From positions 1-64,000 of the forward strand of contig DASPSE010000411.1 in the NCBI GenBank assembly GCA_035624085.1: 64,000 nt of DNA. Direction: 5' to 3'. Every line of letters begins with the position of its first letter. Position 1 is the first letter of the stretch. Below are positions 55,838 through 64,000 of this stretch, piece after piece. The position numbers and the translations under genes are program-made. Source of the DNA: JAFAGX01 sp035624085. GTDB lineage: Bacteria; Acidobacteriota; Terriglobia; Terriglobales; Acidobacteriaceae. Below the pieces are notes generated by a model. It searched no databases and had not been told where the DNA came from. It was given only the letters and a program-made list of their open reading frames with translations.

Positions 55838-55871
55838 AAACTATCTCCCAAGAGTGTTTAAGAGCGCTGCA

Positions 55872-56040
55872 TCAGAATGCGATCCGGGCGCTTAACTGAA
55901 GAGAGCACTCCTCAATGCAAACTTCTTGAACTGCGATACCGAGATGGCCTGTGTTCCGGAACCGAATCCGCGTAAGAACGGGATTCGCGCAAGAACATCT
56001 CCGGGTGACGTCTTCGCAACAGCTTGTCCCAGCTTCGTCC
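55872..56040 (-). pseudogene. TonB-dependent receptor C-terminal relic
   Basis: The last codons read LQLSARIAF followed by a stop, which matches the C-terminal strand of the receptors ending at 57649 and 63651 (ARITF). In another frame just upstream, GSGTQAISVSQFKKFAL resembles VGPGTQAVSLSLFK of those receptors; the part between is lost. It lies in the gap between the two S41 paralogs. Confidence 0.65.
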
Positions 56041-56046
56041 GATAAC

Positions 56047-57471
56047 TTATTTTCCTGCCGACGCTCGGGTAGCACCGCCAGTGGGCGTATGTGCCTTGAT
56101 CGAAGCAAGCACCTCAATCGCTTTGGCCATCGCTGGATCCTTCCCCGCGGCCAGATCGGAAGCGGCGAACACCGGAACCTCTATGTCAGGCGGAATTCCA
56201 GGCCCATCAAACGCTTTCCCCTCCGATGTTAGGAAGACCTCATTGGGCAAGCCAAATCTCCACCCATTGGGAAGTCTGCGGCCCAAAACGTCAGAGAACA
56301 CTCCTTGCGTGTTCTCGCCGATGCGAGTGATGTGCGGCGTCCGCCCCATCAGCGCCTGGGTGAAGGTTTCTCCGGCGCTCACCGTGCTCGGTCCAGTCAA
56401 TTCCACCACCGGACCGCGAAATCCCGGCCGCGTACCTGGCTTGACGACGCTCGGATCGGTGGGCGTCCACTTATTACGATCGGCGGGATCGGCGCGAGCG
56501 ACTTTGTTGTAAGCCAAATACTCGCGGGTCGCCAGACGGGATGCAATCGCCAGCCCGTAGGGATCGGATCCACCACTGTTGATCCGGACATCAATCACCA
56601 GCGCTTTCATGCTCGTATCGGAAAAGATTGTGTCCAGCGCGTTCTCCAACTCCGCCAGACCAGATGCAAAATCGCCGGCAGCACTGAAGCCGCTAAACGA
56701 AAGAATCCTGAGGTATCCGGTGGCTTCGTCAATATGGCCGTACTGCACCTGGTTTTCGCAAAACTTCTGCAATGGGCTTTTCAGGTATGCACTGTCGGTG
56801 ACCGTCAGCGCATCCTTCTGCGAGCGTTCGACGCCCAGCCGGAATCCGTGAAAGCTCATCCCGATGGCCGGGGCGTTGATGCTCGTATGCGCGTCACCAA
56901 AAGGCTGAATCATGCCCGCAAGGATGGCGAACAGGTCGATTGGTCTCGTCTCGGCCGTGACCTTCGGCCGGTTGGCGGCCACCACCTTGTCCCAATCCAC
57001 ATGCTTGAGATCGAACGAAATGTATTGCTCCGCCCAGGTTCTGGCAAACACTTCGAAGTTGTCGGGGAGGGTGTCGGGCGTGGGATGGTCGCATATCGCT
57101 GGCATCCGTGAAAGGCGATCGATCCGCATGTCCGAGGCTGAGCCATCGAAATGCAATACCTTGTGGTCGTTGCTGCCACCAGGTCGCAAGAAGAACGGCC
57201 GACCCTCTTTTGTTTTGAAAGTGGCCTCGCGGTCCGACATTGCGTCTCCGGAGCGAGTTGCAGTGAATCCTGGCACGCAAGTGGTGGACGTGATTTCGAA
57301 GGCTTCCCATTCCCCGCCTCGAACATTGAAGGCGTAGCCATAGCCCTCGCTGCGCCATGTTCCATCAAGCAATTGCCCGGTAGCTGGCGCAACCGAAAGG
57401 AGAGCGGCAGCAAGCAGAATAGGAATCTGAATGGCCCATCGCATCACGTTCTTACTTAACCGGCTTGCCAT
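56047..57471 (-). CDS. S41-family peptidase, paralog B
   Basis: 474 residues; GGGAGGCGAT precedes the ATG. Signal peptide (IPILLAAALLSVAPATG). Same layout as paralog A: LDGTWRSEGYGYAF, QPFGDAHTSINAPA, MKALVIDVRINSGGSDPYGL and VVELTGPSTVSAGETFTQAL with the nucleophile Ser. Most of the sequence is shared with paralog A; differences cluster in the N-terminal beta domain and C-terminal tail. It lies 177 bp downstream of a TonB receptor gene on the same strand, suggesting a receptor-peptidase unit. Confidence 0.88.
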   Translation of the reverse strand: MASRLSKNVMRWAIQIPILLAAALLSVAPATGQLLDGTWRSEGYGYAFNVRGGEWEAFEITSTTCVPGFTATRSGDAMSDREATFKTKEGRPFFLRPGGSNDHKVLHFDGSASDMRIDRLSRMPAICDHPTPDTLPDNFEVFARTWAEQYISFDLKHVDWDKVVAANRPKVTAETRPIDLFAILAGMIQPFGDAHTSINAPAIGMSFHGFRLGVERSQKDALTVTDSAYLKSPLQKFCENQVQYGHIDEATGYLRILSFSGFSAAGDFASGLAELENALDTIFSDTSMKALVIDVRINSGGSDPYGLAIASRLATREYLAYNKVARADPADRNKWTPTDPSVVKPGTRPGFRGPVVELTGPSTVSAGETFTQALMGRTPHITRIGENTQGVFSDVLGRRLPNGWRFGLPNEVFLTSEGKAFDGPGIPPDIEVPVFAASDLAAGKDPAMAKAIEVLASIKAHTPTGGATRASAGK

Positions 57472-57648
57472 ATCGCCTCCCAGGAGATGTGGTCACTTTC
57501 ATGACCCGCAGTAAACATGGGACTCATCGTTCTGAATTCCAATCCCTGCCTCGCCTTTGCGAACGCTGCGGGTGGGCAGTCGATGCGTGGCGCGTCCTGC
57601 CATCATCACCGGACCCGATTTGAGAGCCGGACTGTTGTGAACGCCCAA

Positions 57649-60600
57649 TCAGAAAGTGATCCGGGCGCTTAACATCATTTGACGCGGACCTGCGGCGTCG
57701 ACGGTTTGTACGTTTGAGATCGTGTTGAAATTGGGCAGGCCAATATCCAGATTTGTTGGCGGCTGATAGTTGGGATGGTTGAACACGTTCGCTACCGATG
57801 CTCCCAGTCTAAATTGCACCCGCTCCTGATAGAGTGGAATCGATTTGAATAGCGACAAAGATACGGCTTGGGTGCCAGGACCGACCACCGAACCCACCTG
57901 CGAGTCCCCAAAGCGGCCAATGTTGTTCGCCGGAACTGAAAAGGCTGCGGGGTTGATCCACTCGTTAATCGACTTATGTGCGGGATACAGAGGTACCCCG
58001 GGAACTCTATCTGCGCGCTCGTCGGTTCCATTGATAATGTCCCAGCCCGTTCCGGAGGGATCGACGCCATTTGCCTGTACCGACAAGAAAGGCCCCGTCT
58101 GGAACAACACAACGCCAGCCAGTTCCCATCGGCTCACGACCTGGTCGAGCAGCGCATTGCTCTTGTAGGTGAACGGTAAATTGTAAATGAAGGTGGTCTG
58201 GAAGCGTTGGCGGCGAGTGAAAGAGACGTTGCCGTAGTCATAGTTTATATCGTAGATATTGCTCGGAACGCCTCCATCGTCGCCTGAGGTGAACGAGCGT
58301 GGAGAGGCGCCTTCGACATTGGACAAGTTTACAGCGTGGTTGTAGCTGGCTTCGAACTGGAGGCCATGGGAAAAGCGCTTGTTTAGATCGATCGTAAAGG
58401 CTTCGTAATTGGTTCGCCCCCCGGTTGCATAATCATAGATCGGGCCAATTTGAGGAAATGGCTCTGTTGCTGCCACCGCGGCATAACCTAGCGTGTTGGG
58501 TTGAACTTGATTGATCTGCGGCAAGTAGCCCTGCTGGCTGCCATGACTTCCGTCATAGGTGAGCCGGAGACCGGTTTGGAAACCGAGGTCGCGCTCGTAG
58601 GTCAGGTTCCACTGGTGAACACGGGGATCCAGATGATGATAATCATAGGCATCACAGATAATGTCGGTTCCCGGCACCGCTTGCGGGGTGGGGAAAGGAT
58701 GTGGGCTCGAGGCAGTTAATGATAAAGCCGGGATGTTGCCGTTCGGCCCGCTAAAGCTATTCGTGAAGAAACCATCAAAACCGGACTCAATGGCGAACAT
58801 ACCTTGGATGACTTCGCTATAGAGCGTCTGGTAGTAGAGTCCATAGCCGCCTCGCAGAACGTTCTTGCTATCCCTGGTAATGCGCCATGCAAACCCAAGT
58901 CGTGGGCCAAAATCGGTTGTCGGTGTATAACGCCCGATCGGCGGAAGTCCTAGCTGCGACGCGAGTACGAGGGGCGTCGGAGCGAGGGAAGTCGCCACGT
59001 TCGGATTCACGTAACCGGCCGCTATTTGATTCGGCAGCACGAAATCGCCATGCACTGATCCGACGCCGGTGCTGCTTGGACAAACTGAAGGCACGTACGT
59101 GTTTATTGTAGCGTTGCAGTTGATAGGGGTATAGATGTTCGGATCGAAGTTCGCCTCGTTCCAGCCGTAATCCTGCATGACGGGCTGATATTCCCAGCGC
59201 AGACCGAAGTTGAGCGTGAGGCTCGGCGTCACTTTCCAACTGTCCTGGCCGAAGAAAGCCCAAATGTTCGACCAACCGTCAAATGGATCCTTGGTGCTTG
59301 TCGCAACCGCCGTTTCATCCGGGATTCCCAGCAGAAAAGCGGCAAACGGATTCCCAATCAATGATGCGCTTTCGGAGTTATTGAAATCATACGATCCATA
59401 GCGGTTCTGGAATGAGTTGGAGCGATAGGCGGTCAGGTGCTGGAAACTTCCGCCGAATTTAAACGTGTGATTGCCCCGCACGATTGTCAGGTTATCGAGC
59501 GCTTGGACGACTCCGCTCCTTTGCACCTGGTCGTAAATGCTGGATGTCCCTGTGAAACCAGAAATCTCGAAATCCGGAATGACATTGAAACTGGGCGGCG
59601 GGAAACCAGTGGGTAGCAGTGTACTGAGACCGATTTGTTGGGCAACGGTAGCGCCTAACAATTTGTTAAACCCAAAGTTCTGGGGCGAGCCGCTCCAGCC
59701 CGCGCGGATTTCATTGACCACATTCGAGTTAAAAACGTAGTTGTAGGCGCCCATCACAGCCCAGTATTTCTGGTAAGTAGTAAAGGGACCCGCCAAGGGT
59801 GTGCCGGCGTTATCCTCACCGTTCAGATTTAGCGCTATTGCGTTGGGTGTTTGCGATAAATTTCTGATCTTGTAAGTCCCCCGGATGAACAACGACTGCT
59901 TCGCGTTGATGACCTCATCGAGCCGCAAATCGCCCTGGTTGCTGCTGATCGGGGTAGGAAAATTCTGGACATAGTTATTCACGATAGAGTTGGCTGGCCC
60001 GGTATTCGGCAGCGGGAACATGTACTGCAGCACGTTTTGCGCGTATGGCGAGATCAGGTTCTTTGGAATTTGGTTGCTGGGGAAGAACGTACATGGCGGC
60101 GAGCTGCATGCCGTGTCAGTGGGGCTGAAGGGATTGCCAATTGGTGTCGTAAAAACGGAAAGATCGCCACTGCGCATCGCTAGCGACGGCACGCTGTCGA
60201 CTATCACGGTCTGGTTGGGCAGACGCAATCCCTCGTATGCCATGAAGAAAAACGTCCGGTCCTTCACGATGGCCCCGCCGAGACTGGCCCCGAAATCGTT
60301 CATATGGAGCGCTGGAAGCGTGTGGCTGATCGGGTTCCGGGCGTCGAAATCAGTGTTCATAAAATTGTCGTAAGCGTTGCCGTGAAACGTATTGGTGCCG
60401 CTTTTGCTGATGGTGGTGACATTGGCTACGGAGCCGTATTCCGCTGTGTTGTCGCTTTCATTGATGTGAATTTCCGAGATGGCGTCAAACGCCGGAAACA
60501 GCTCCGTCGCTGGGCCCTGGGCAAAAGGGCTTTGGGTGCTGAGGCCATCGATGCTGGTTGTCACCTGGGCCGGTCTCAAGCCGGCGACGGAAATATTGTT

Positions 60601-61188
60601 GCTATTGTCGATTTCCACTCCGGGCTGCGTCGTCAGCGTGGTCCACGCGCTTGTCGAGCCCGAAGCGCGGGTCGCGATGGCGACGGGAAGATCAACGAGT
60701 TCTTTTGACGTCTTCGTCTCGGAAATATCGGAAACCTCGGTGGAAATGGGGGCTTCTGCGGCCGCATTCACTTCGATCTTCTCGTTTGCGCTGCCCACCC
60801 TCAGGCTGCGATCAACACGGATCTTTTGCTGGGTGAGAAGCTGAATATTGGTAACTTCCTCGGACGCGAATCCCGGCGCTTCCATACGAATCTGATATCC
60901 GCCGGGCATGAGATTCAGCACCTCGTAGTTGCCGTTGGCATCGGTCTTCGTGGTTCTCCGCTCGCCAGTACCGACGTTTGTCACAGTAATCGCGACCCCC
61001 GGAACGACGGCTCCCGAGGGATCGCGCACTGTGCCGACCAGAGAACCAAAGGTTGTTTGAGCCGAACCGGTAACAATTAACAAACTCAACGTGCCGAACA
61101 AGACGCCAAAGATGAGAAGCCCCTGTAACCAGGCAGCGAATCTTTGTTCCCTCTGACGCGGAATAGCCTCTCGCGGTGAAATGGCCAT
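57649..61188 (-). CDS. TonB-dependent receptor, Oar-like
   Basis: 1179 residues, AGGGGGAACTC before the ATG. A long N-region with a signal anchor (LLIFGVLFGTLSLLIVTGSA) is followed by the carboxypeptidase-regulatory-like domain (LVGTVRDPSGAVVPGVAITV; MPGGYQIRMEAPGFASEEV), plug (TTISKSGTNTFHGNAYDNFM) and large barrel ending MLSARITF. Its promoter carries the tandem operator at 61283-61309. The C-terminal 110 residues closely resemble those of the partial receptor at 63651 (GDSQVGSVVGPGTQAVSLSL). Ligand unknown; peptides are likely from context. Confidence 0.93.
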   Translation of the reverse strand: MAISPREAIPRQREQRFAAWLQGLLIFGVLFGTLSLLIVTGSAQTTFGSLVGTVRDPSGAVVPGVAITVTNVGTGERRTTKTDANGNYEVLNLMPGGYQIRMEAPGFASEEVTNIQLLTQQKIRVDRSLRVGSANEKIEVNAAAEAPISTEVSDISETKTSKELVDLPVAIATRASGSTSAWTTLTTQPGVEIDNSNNISVAGLRPAQVTTSIDGLSTQSPFAQGPATELFPAFDAISEIHINESDNTAEYGSVANVTTISKSGTNTFHGNAYDNFMNTDFDARNPISHTLPALHMNDFGASLGGAIVKDRTFFFMAYEGLRLPNQTVIVDSVPSLAMRSGDLSVFTTPIGNPFSPTDTACSSPPCTFFPSNQIPKNLISPYAQNVLQYMFPLPNTGPANSIVNNYVQNFPTPISSNQGDLRLDEVINAKQSLFIRGTYKIRNLSQTPNAIALNLNGEDNAGTPLAGPFTTYQKYWAVMGAYNYVFNSNVVNEIRAGWSGSPQNFGFNKLLGATVAQQIGLSTLLPTGFPPPSFNVIPDFEISGFTGTSSIYDQVQRSGVVQALDNLTIVRGNHTFKFGGSFQHLTAYRSNSFQNRYGSYDFNNSESASLIGNPFAAFLLGIPDETAVATSTKDPFDGWSNIWAFFGQDSWKVTPSLTLNFGLRWEYQPVMQDYGWNEANFDPNIYTPINCNATINTYVPSVCPSSTGVGSVHGDFVLPNQIAAGYVNPNVATSLAPTPLVLASQLGLPPIGRYTPTTDFGPRLGFAWRITRDSKNVLRGGYGLYYQTLYSEVIQGMFAIESGFDGFFTNSFSGPNGNIPALSLTASSPHPFPTPQAVPGTDIICDAYDYHHLDPRVHQWNLTYERDLGFQTGLRLTYDGSHGSQQGYLPQINQVQPNTLGYAAVAATEPFPQIGPIYDYATGGRTNYEAFTIDLNKRFSHGLQFEASYNHAVNLSNVEGASPRSFTSGDDGGVPSNIYDINYDYGNVSFTRRQRFQTTFIYNLPFTYKSNALLDQVVSRWELAGVVLFQTGPFLSVQANGVDPSGTGWDIINGTDERADRVPGVPLYPAHKSINEWINPAAFSVPANNIGRFGDSQVGSVVGPGTQAVSLSLFKSIPLYQERVQFRLGASVANVFNHPNYQPPTNLDIGLPNFNTISNVQTVDAAGPRQMMLSARITF

Positions 61189-61266
61189 GAGTTCCCCCTT
61201 GTCTCAGCAATACCGGCGAGTCCCCACCCCCCGTGGCTGGAAACAGTAGACCCAGCTGTCAGTAGG

Positions 61267-61309
61267 TGTCAAGCAGAAAAATGTATACTGGAGAGCATTA
61301 ATTGTGTAC
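61267..61309 (-). promoter_or_regulatory. Promoter and tandem 21-bp operator of TonB receptor
   Basis: GTATAC (61283-61288) and GTGTAC (61304-61309) start exactly 21 bp apart. Toward the receptor gene they read GTACAC, N15, GTATAC, then 10 bases (ATTTTTCTGC) to a canonical -35 TTGACA (61272-61267). The rest of the 364-bp gap 61189-61552 holds a small hairpin at 61335-61351 (CGCTAG-TATTT-CTAGCG) and no gene I can support. Confidence 0.65.
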
Positions 61310-61552
61310 AGTCCCAAAAAAAATTGCTGCGCGGCGCTAGTATTTCTAGCGGTAATCTACATTTTAAACACCGCTCGGGGGACTTCTTTGGGGTGGCACA
61401 GCGCCCGTCAACGGAATTGAGATTCGCTTCAATCCGAAGGAGGAGTATGTTCCCGTTGATCACCTTCAATCCCCCCCGGCCAGAACTTCTGGCCCTTTGA
61501 CCCAGGCTCGCGAGGGCAAGGCACATATCCCGGCACGGGCTCCGGCATTTCA

Positions 61553-63427
61553 CTACTTCGCCGCAGCGCGCGGCTTGAGAAGGCCGGAAAGGGTGTCTGG
61601 GGCAGAGTTCCTCTCGAGCTGCGGGTATTGCAATCCCTTGTGATGGTCGATGGTCGCCTTGAAAATGGCAGATTGGCTTTGGACGGTCATCTTCATCGGA
61701 GCGGAAGTTCCATGATCCGCCGCAATCGCATCGCGCAAGTTCTGCGCAGACCACGTACGGCCGTTGACGGCTAATACCTTCATGCCCGGGCCGAGGCCCG
61801 CCTTCCACGCCGGCGAATCGCGCACGACATCAACGATGGTGCCATCGGAGTGGATGAAAAGACCGATCGAGTAACGCTCTTCGACGGTGTGATGATCGGT
61901 ATCGCGGGCGGTGAGCACGGGGCCGGGAACATCGCCATAGGTCAAATTCCAGCCGCTGGCGGCGAGTCCTTCGAGCGGCGGTTTGTCGGTTTTATATACG
62001 CCGTGCTCAAAAAAATCTGCCCAATCGTAAGGGGCGATGGCACTGAGAGCGTTGACCACGTCATCGAGCGTGTACGGTTTGACGGTGGGCGCACCACCGG
62101 GCGGGCCGAAAAAGGCGCGACAGAAGTCGTCGAGCGACTTCTGGCCGGAGGTCCTACTCCGGATGATCTGGTCGGCCTCCAACCAGATCAGGAGCGACTC
62201 ATCGTAGTAGTCGGTACTCCGGCGCAAGGATTCCCACTCGCCGCCGCCATAGAGAAGTTGGACGGACACGGCGGTGTCTTCCAAGGGTCGCCACTGGCGC
62301 CCGGTGCGATGTTCCATCTCGGCGGCGATAATTGCCGCGTAGTCGCGGGCCTGCTCCGGGGTAAACAGGCCTGAACGAGCAGCCAAAACCCAATTCAAGT
62401 AACGGGTCAAGCCTTCGTAAACCCAGAGCAAGCTCCCCTGCATGGGATCCTGATAATTTTTCGTGTACAAATCGGCGGGCCGCCGATATTTCCCATTCCA
62501 CGAATGCACGTACTCATGAGGGAGGAGATAAAGGGAAGCGACACGGTCCGATTGATCGAGAAAACCGCGCTCGCGCAAAGTGATATCGGTGGACTGATGA
62601 TGTTCGGTGCCGTCTTCACCGACTTCGTCGGAAAGGGCGAGCAGAAAGACGTAATGCTCGTAGTGACGGGCGCCGAACAAGGCGTCGGTTTCCCGAACCA
62701 TTCTTTTAAAGTTTTCGAGCAGCTGCGGTGACTGATCGAGAGCTTCCTCGCTGTCCGCAGCAACACTCATGGCGACCGGGATCGGGCCATTGTCCAGAGT
62801 AAAGGTGCGGAAATGCTCTCCCGCGAGCAGCGGGGAATCGACCAGAGTGGTCAGTGAGACCACGGGGAACTTAACCGTATCGTTGGCCAATGCCTTGCCG
62901 GGCATGGCACAGGCAAACTTCCAGCCCGAAGGCAAACGAATCTCCCCCTGAATATCGATGTCATCCGTGTTTACGCCTTGCGGATAGAGCAGAACCGCAT
63001 TCCAAAACAGATAGAACAGAAAAGGGGTTGCCTCGTGGGGTTGGAGAGCGCAATCGAGGGCGATATCGAGTTTCTGCGCTCCCGGGGGTATCTGGAGGTG
63101 GAAGGCGAACATATCTACGGGGTCGCGCGTCCAGGAGACCGGCTGGCCGGCGACGGAGAATTTCATCCACACCACCCTGTTCAGCGGGCCTGAAGGCGTG
63201 TGCTCTCCTGGAATCCATTTCGGAAAAACGAGAGTGAGGGAGCCGGGCTTCGCTGGAATTTCCAGCTCTGCATGAATGAGCTTGCGACGGACGTCTGTAG
63301 CGTCCACACGCAAGGAAATGGCCTGCCGATCCGCTCCAACCGCGGCCGTGGTAAGAACGAGCAAGAACACAAGCACTATTGACTTTGGCAGCAGACTCGC
63401 CAACTGTGTGGAAGCTTTAACCCACAT
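61553..63427 (-). CDS. M61-family glycyl-aminopeptidase-like protein with PDZ domain
   Basis: 624 residues from the ATG at 63427, 9 bases after GGAGG; the longer frame to 63559 is unlikely. Signal peptide (SIVLVFLLVLTTAAVGA). Zinc motif HEYVH at 304-308 in YLLPHEYVHSWNGKYRRP, third ligand Glu338 in WVYEGLTRYL. A C-terminal PDZ domain is present (YSIGLFIHSDGTIVDVVRDS; AWKAGLGPGMKVLAVNG). M61 enzymes release N-terminal Gly or Ala. The gene lies between two TonB receptor genes. Confidence 0.9.
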   Translation of the reverse strand: MWVKASTQLASLLPKSIVLVFLLVLTTAAVGADRQAISLRVDATDVRRKLIHAELEIPAKPGSLTLVFPKWIPGEHTPSGPLNRVVWMKFSVAGQPVSWTRDPVDMFAFHLQIPPGAQKLDIALDCALQPHEATPFLFYLFWNAVLLYPQGVNTDDIDIQGEIRLPSGWKFACAMPGKALANDTVKFPVVSLTTLVDSPLLAGEHFRTFTLDNGPIPVAMSVAADSEEALDQSPQLLENFKRMVRETDALFGARHYEHYVFLLALSDEVGEDGTEHHQSTDITLRERGFLDQSDRVASLYLLPHEYVHSWNGKYRRPADLYTKNYQDPMQGSLLWVYEGLTRYLNWVLAARSGLFTPEQARDYAAIIAAEMEHRTGRQWRPLEDTAVSVQLLYGGGEWESLRRSTDYYDESLLIWLEADQIIRSRTSGQKSLDDFCRAFFGPPGGAPTVKPYTLDDVVNALSAIAPYDWADFFEHGVYKTDKPPLEGLAASGWNLTYGDVPGPVLTARDTDHHTVEERYSIGLFIHSDGTIVDVVRDSPAWKAGLGPGMKVLAVNGRTWSAQNLRDAIAADHGTSAPMKMTVQSQSAIFKATIDHHKGLQYPQLERNSAPDTLSGLLKPRAAAK

Positions 63428-63650
63428 GAGCCAACCTCCGTCGCCACATTCACCGAGGAACCCGCCGCGCAGAGCAAAGCTGTTCGCCCGCGCGCCCTCC
63501 AACAATTTGTCGCCCAACGCTGCCTGCTTCATACGGTCGACCGACAATTCACAGGCCAATGCCGGGAAGAGGCGTTTCGCGCTTAGAAGGCGCCGACCCA
63601 GAGAGGCATGGCCGCTAGGCTCGGCCGAGCCGGAGTCTTGTGACGCCCGA

Positions 63651-64000
63651 TCAGAAAGTGATCCGCGCGCTTATCTGCATGGCGCGCGGGCCGGAAGCGT
63701 CGGCGCTTTGCATGCCGGAGATCGTGCCAAAAGTATCCAAGCCGAGATCCAGCGCCGGCGGAGCGAAGTTGGGATGGTTGAACGCATTGGCTACCTGCGC
63801 TCCAATCTTCAGTTTCGCGCGCTCGTAAATGGGAAACGTTTTGAACAGCGATAGCGACACGGCTTGCGTTCCGGGACCGACCACCGAACCCACCTGCGAG
63901 TCCCCCATACGGCCAATGTTGTTCGCCGGAATCGCAAAAGCTGCCGGATTTACCCAGGCATTGACAGTCTGATGCGCAGGATACTTGGGCACACCGGGAA
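63651..64000 (-). CDS. TonB-dependent receptor, C-terminal part (runs off right edge)
   Basis: About 116 C-terminal residues are visible: NPAAFAIPANNIGRMGDSQV, GPGTQAVSLSLFKTFPIYER, VANAFNHPNFAPP and the final strand MQISARITF. The sequence closely resembles the end of the receptor at 57649-61188, so these are paralogs. It precedes the M61 peptidase gene on the same strand, repeating the receptor-then-peptidase order seen at 57649/56047. Confidence 0.88.
   Translation of the reverse strand, partial: PGVPKYPAHQTVNAWVNPAAFAIPANNIGRMGDSQVGSVVGPGTQAVSLSLFKTFPIYERAKLKIGAQVANAFNHPNFAPPALDLGLDTFGTISGMQSADASGPRAMQISARITF

Noticed and set aside
54458..57471. + strand frames opposite the two S41 genes
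   Set aside because: They repeat because the S41 genes are duplicated; they lack motifs and are antisense shadows.
61269..61808. 179-codon - strand frame between the M61 and receptor genes
   Set aside because: It overlaps the M61 C-terminus in another frame and runs through the operator; no family features.
10203..62471. Single GTRYAC hexamers inside genes (for example near 10,205, 16,617, 46,840 and 62,465)
   Set aside because: Those I checked have no partner box 21 bp away, so they look like background and are not counted as operators.
1..64000. CRISPR arrays, rRNA genes, intact tRNAs and riboswitches
   Set aside because: None seen on reading both strands; no regularly spaced repeats or conserved RNA cores were recognised.

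Overview
The window looks like a chromosomal segment of an Acidobacteriota bacterium (Terriglobia-like). This is inferred from several very large Oar-type TonB-dependent receptors with an N-terminal carboxypeptidase-regulatory-like domain, a DUF932-type relic, secreted peptidase/amidohydrolase families and moderately high GC. No rRNA, intact tRNA or CRISPR array was seen.

Region 1 (1-7.8 kb) is mixed. It holds an ABC-2 exporter cut by the window edge, with a divergent LysR regulator, then an IS110 transposase relic, a secreted imidazolonepropionase-like amidohydrolase, and a winged-helix regulator with a perfect palindrome just upstream. The regulator overlaps an exported alpha/beta hydrolase whose reading frame is broken by one base. 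A decayed DUF932 gene follows.

Region 2 (7.8-31.3 kb, all + strand) is a nearly complete Wzx/Wzy-type exopolysaccharide locus. It starts with two regulators with non-canonical receiver domains. Export parts are a six-SLBB outer-membrane exporter, a PAP2-Wzi fusion and a Wzz-like co-polymerase without kinase. Assembly parts are a Wzx flippase, a Wzy polymerase, three glycosyltransferases, a membrane-anchored SDR, a DegT aminotransferase, a short phosphoglycosyl transferase, two methyltransferases and a FemAB/GNAT-like protein. It includes a clear UDP-sulfoquinovose synthase (sqdB) and ends with an iron-sulfur APS reductase (cysH). As SqdB consumes sulfite and CysH makes it, I infer a sulfonated, sulfoquinovose-containing exopolysaccharide.

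Region 3 (31.3-64 kb, mostly - strand) is a peptide and amino-acid scavenging island. It has two full TonB receptors, a third cut by the edge and two receptor relics, plus peptidases of families M20, M28, M14, S41 (two paralogs), M61 and a truncated P1. Catabolic enzymes are an N-acyl-D-amino-acid deacylase, a frameshifted diaminopropionate ammonia-lyase, two other PLP enzymes and an exported DUF917 protein; a GntR/FCD regulator is present. Five intergenic regions here carry the same tandem motif: two GTRYAC-type boxes exactly 21 bp apart, usually 8-10 bp upstream of a TTGAC-type -35. This suggests one regulon linking receptors with peptidases. Frameshifts, an in-frame stop, truncated IS1595 and P1 genes and receptor relics show that the island is being rearranged.
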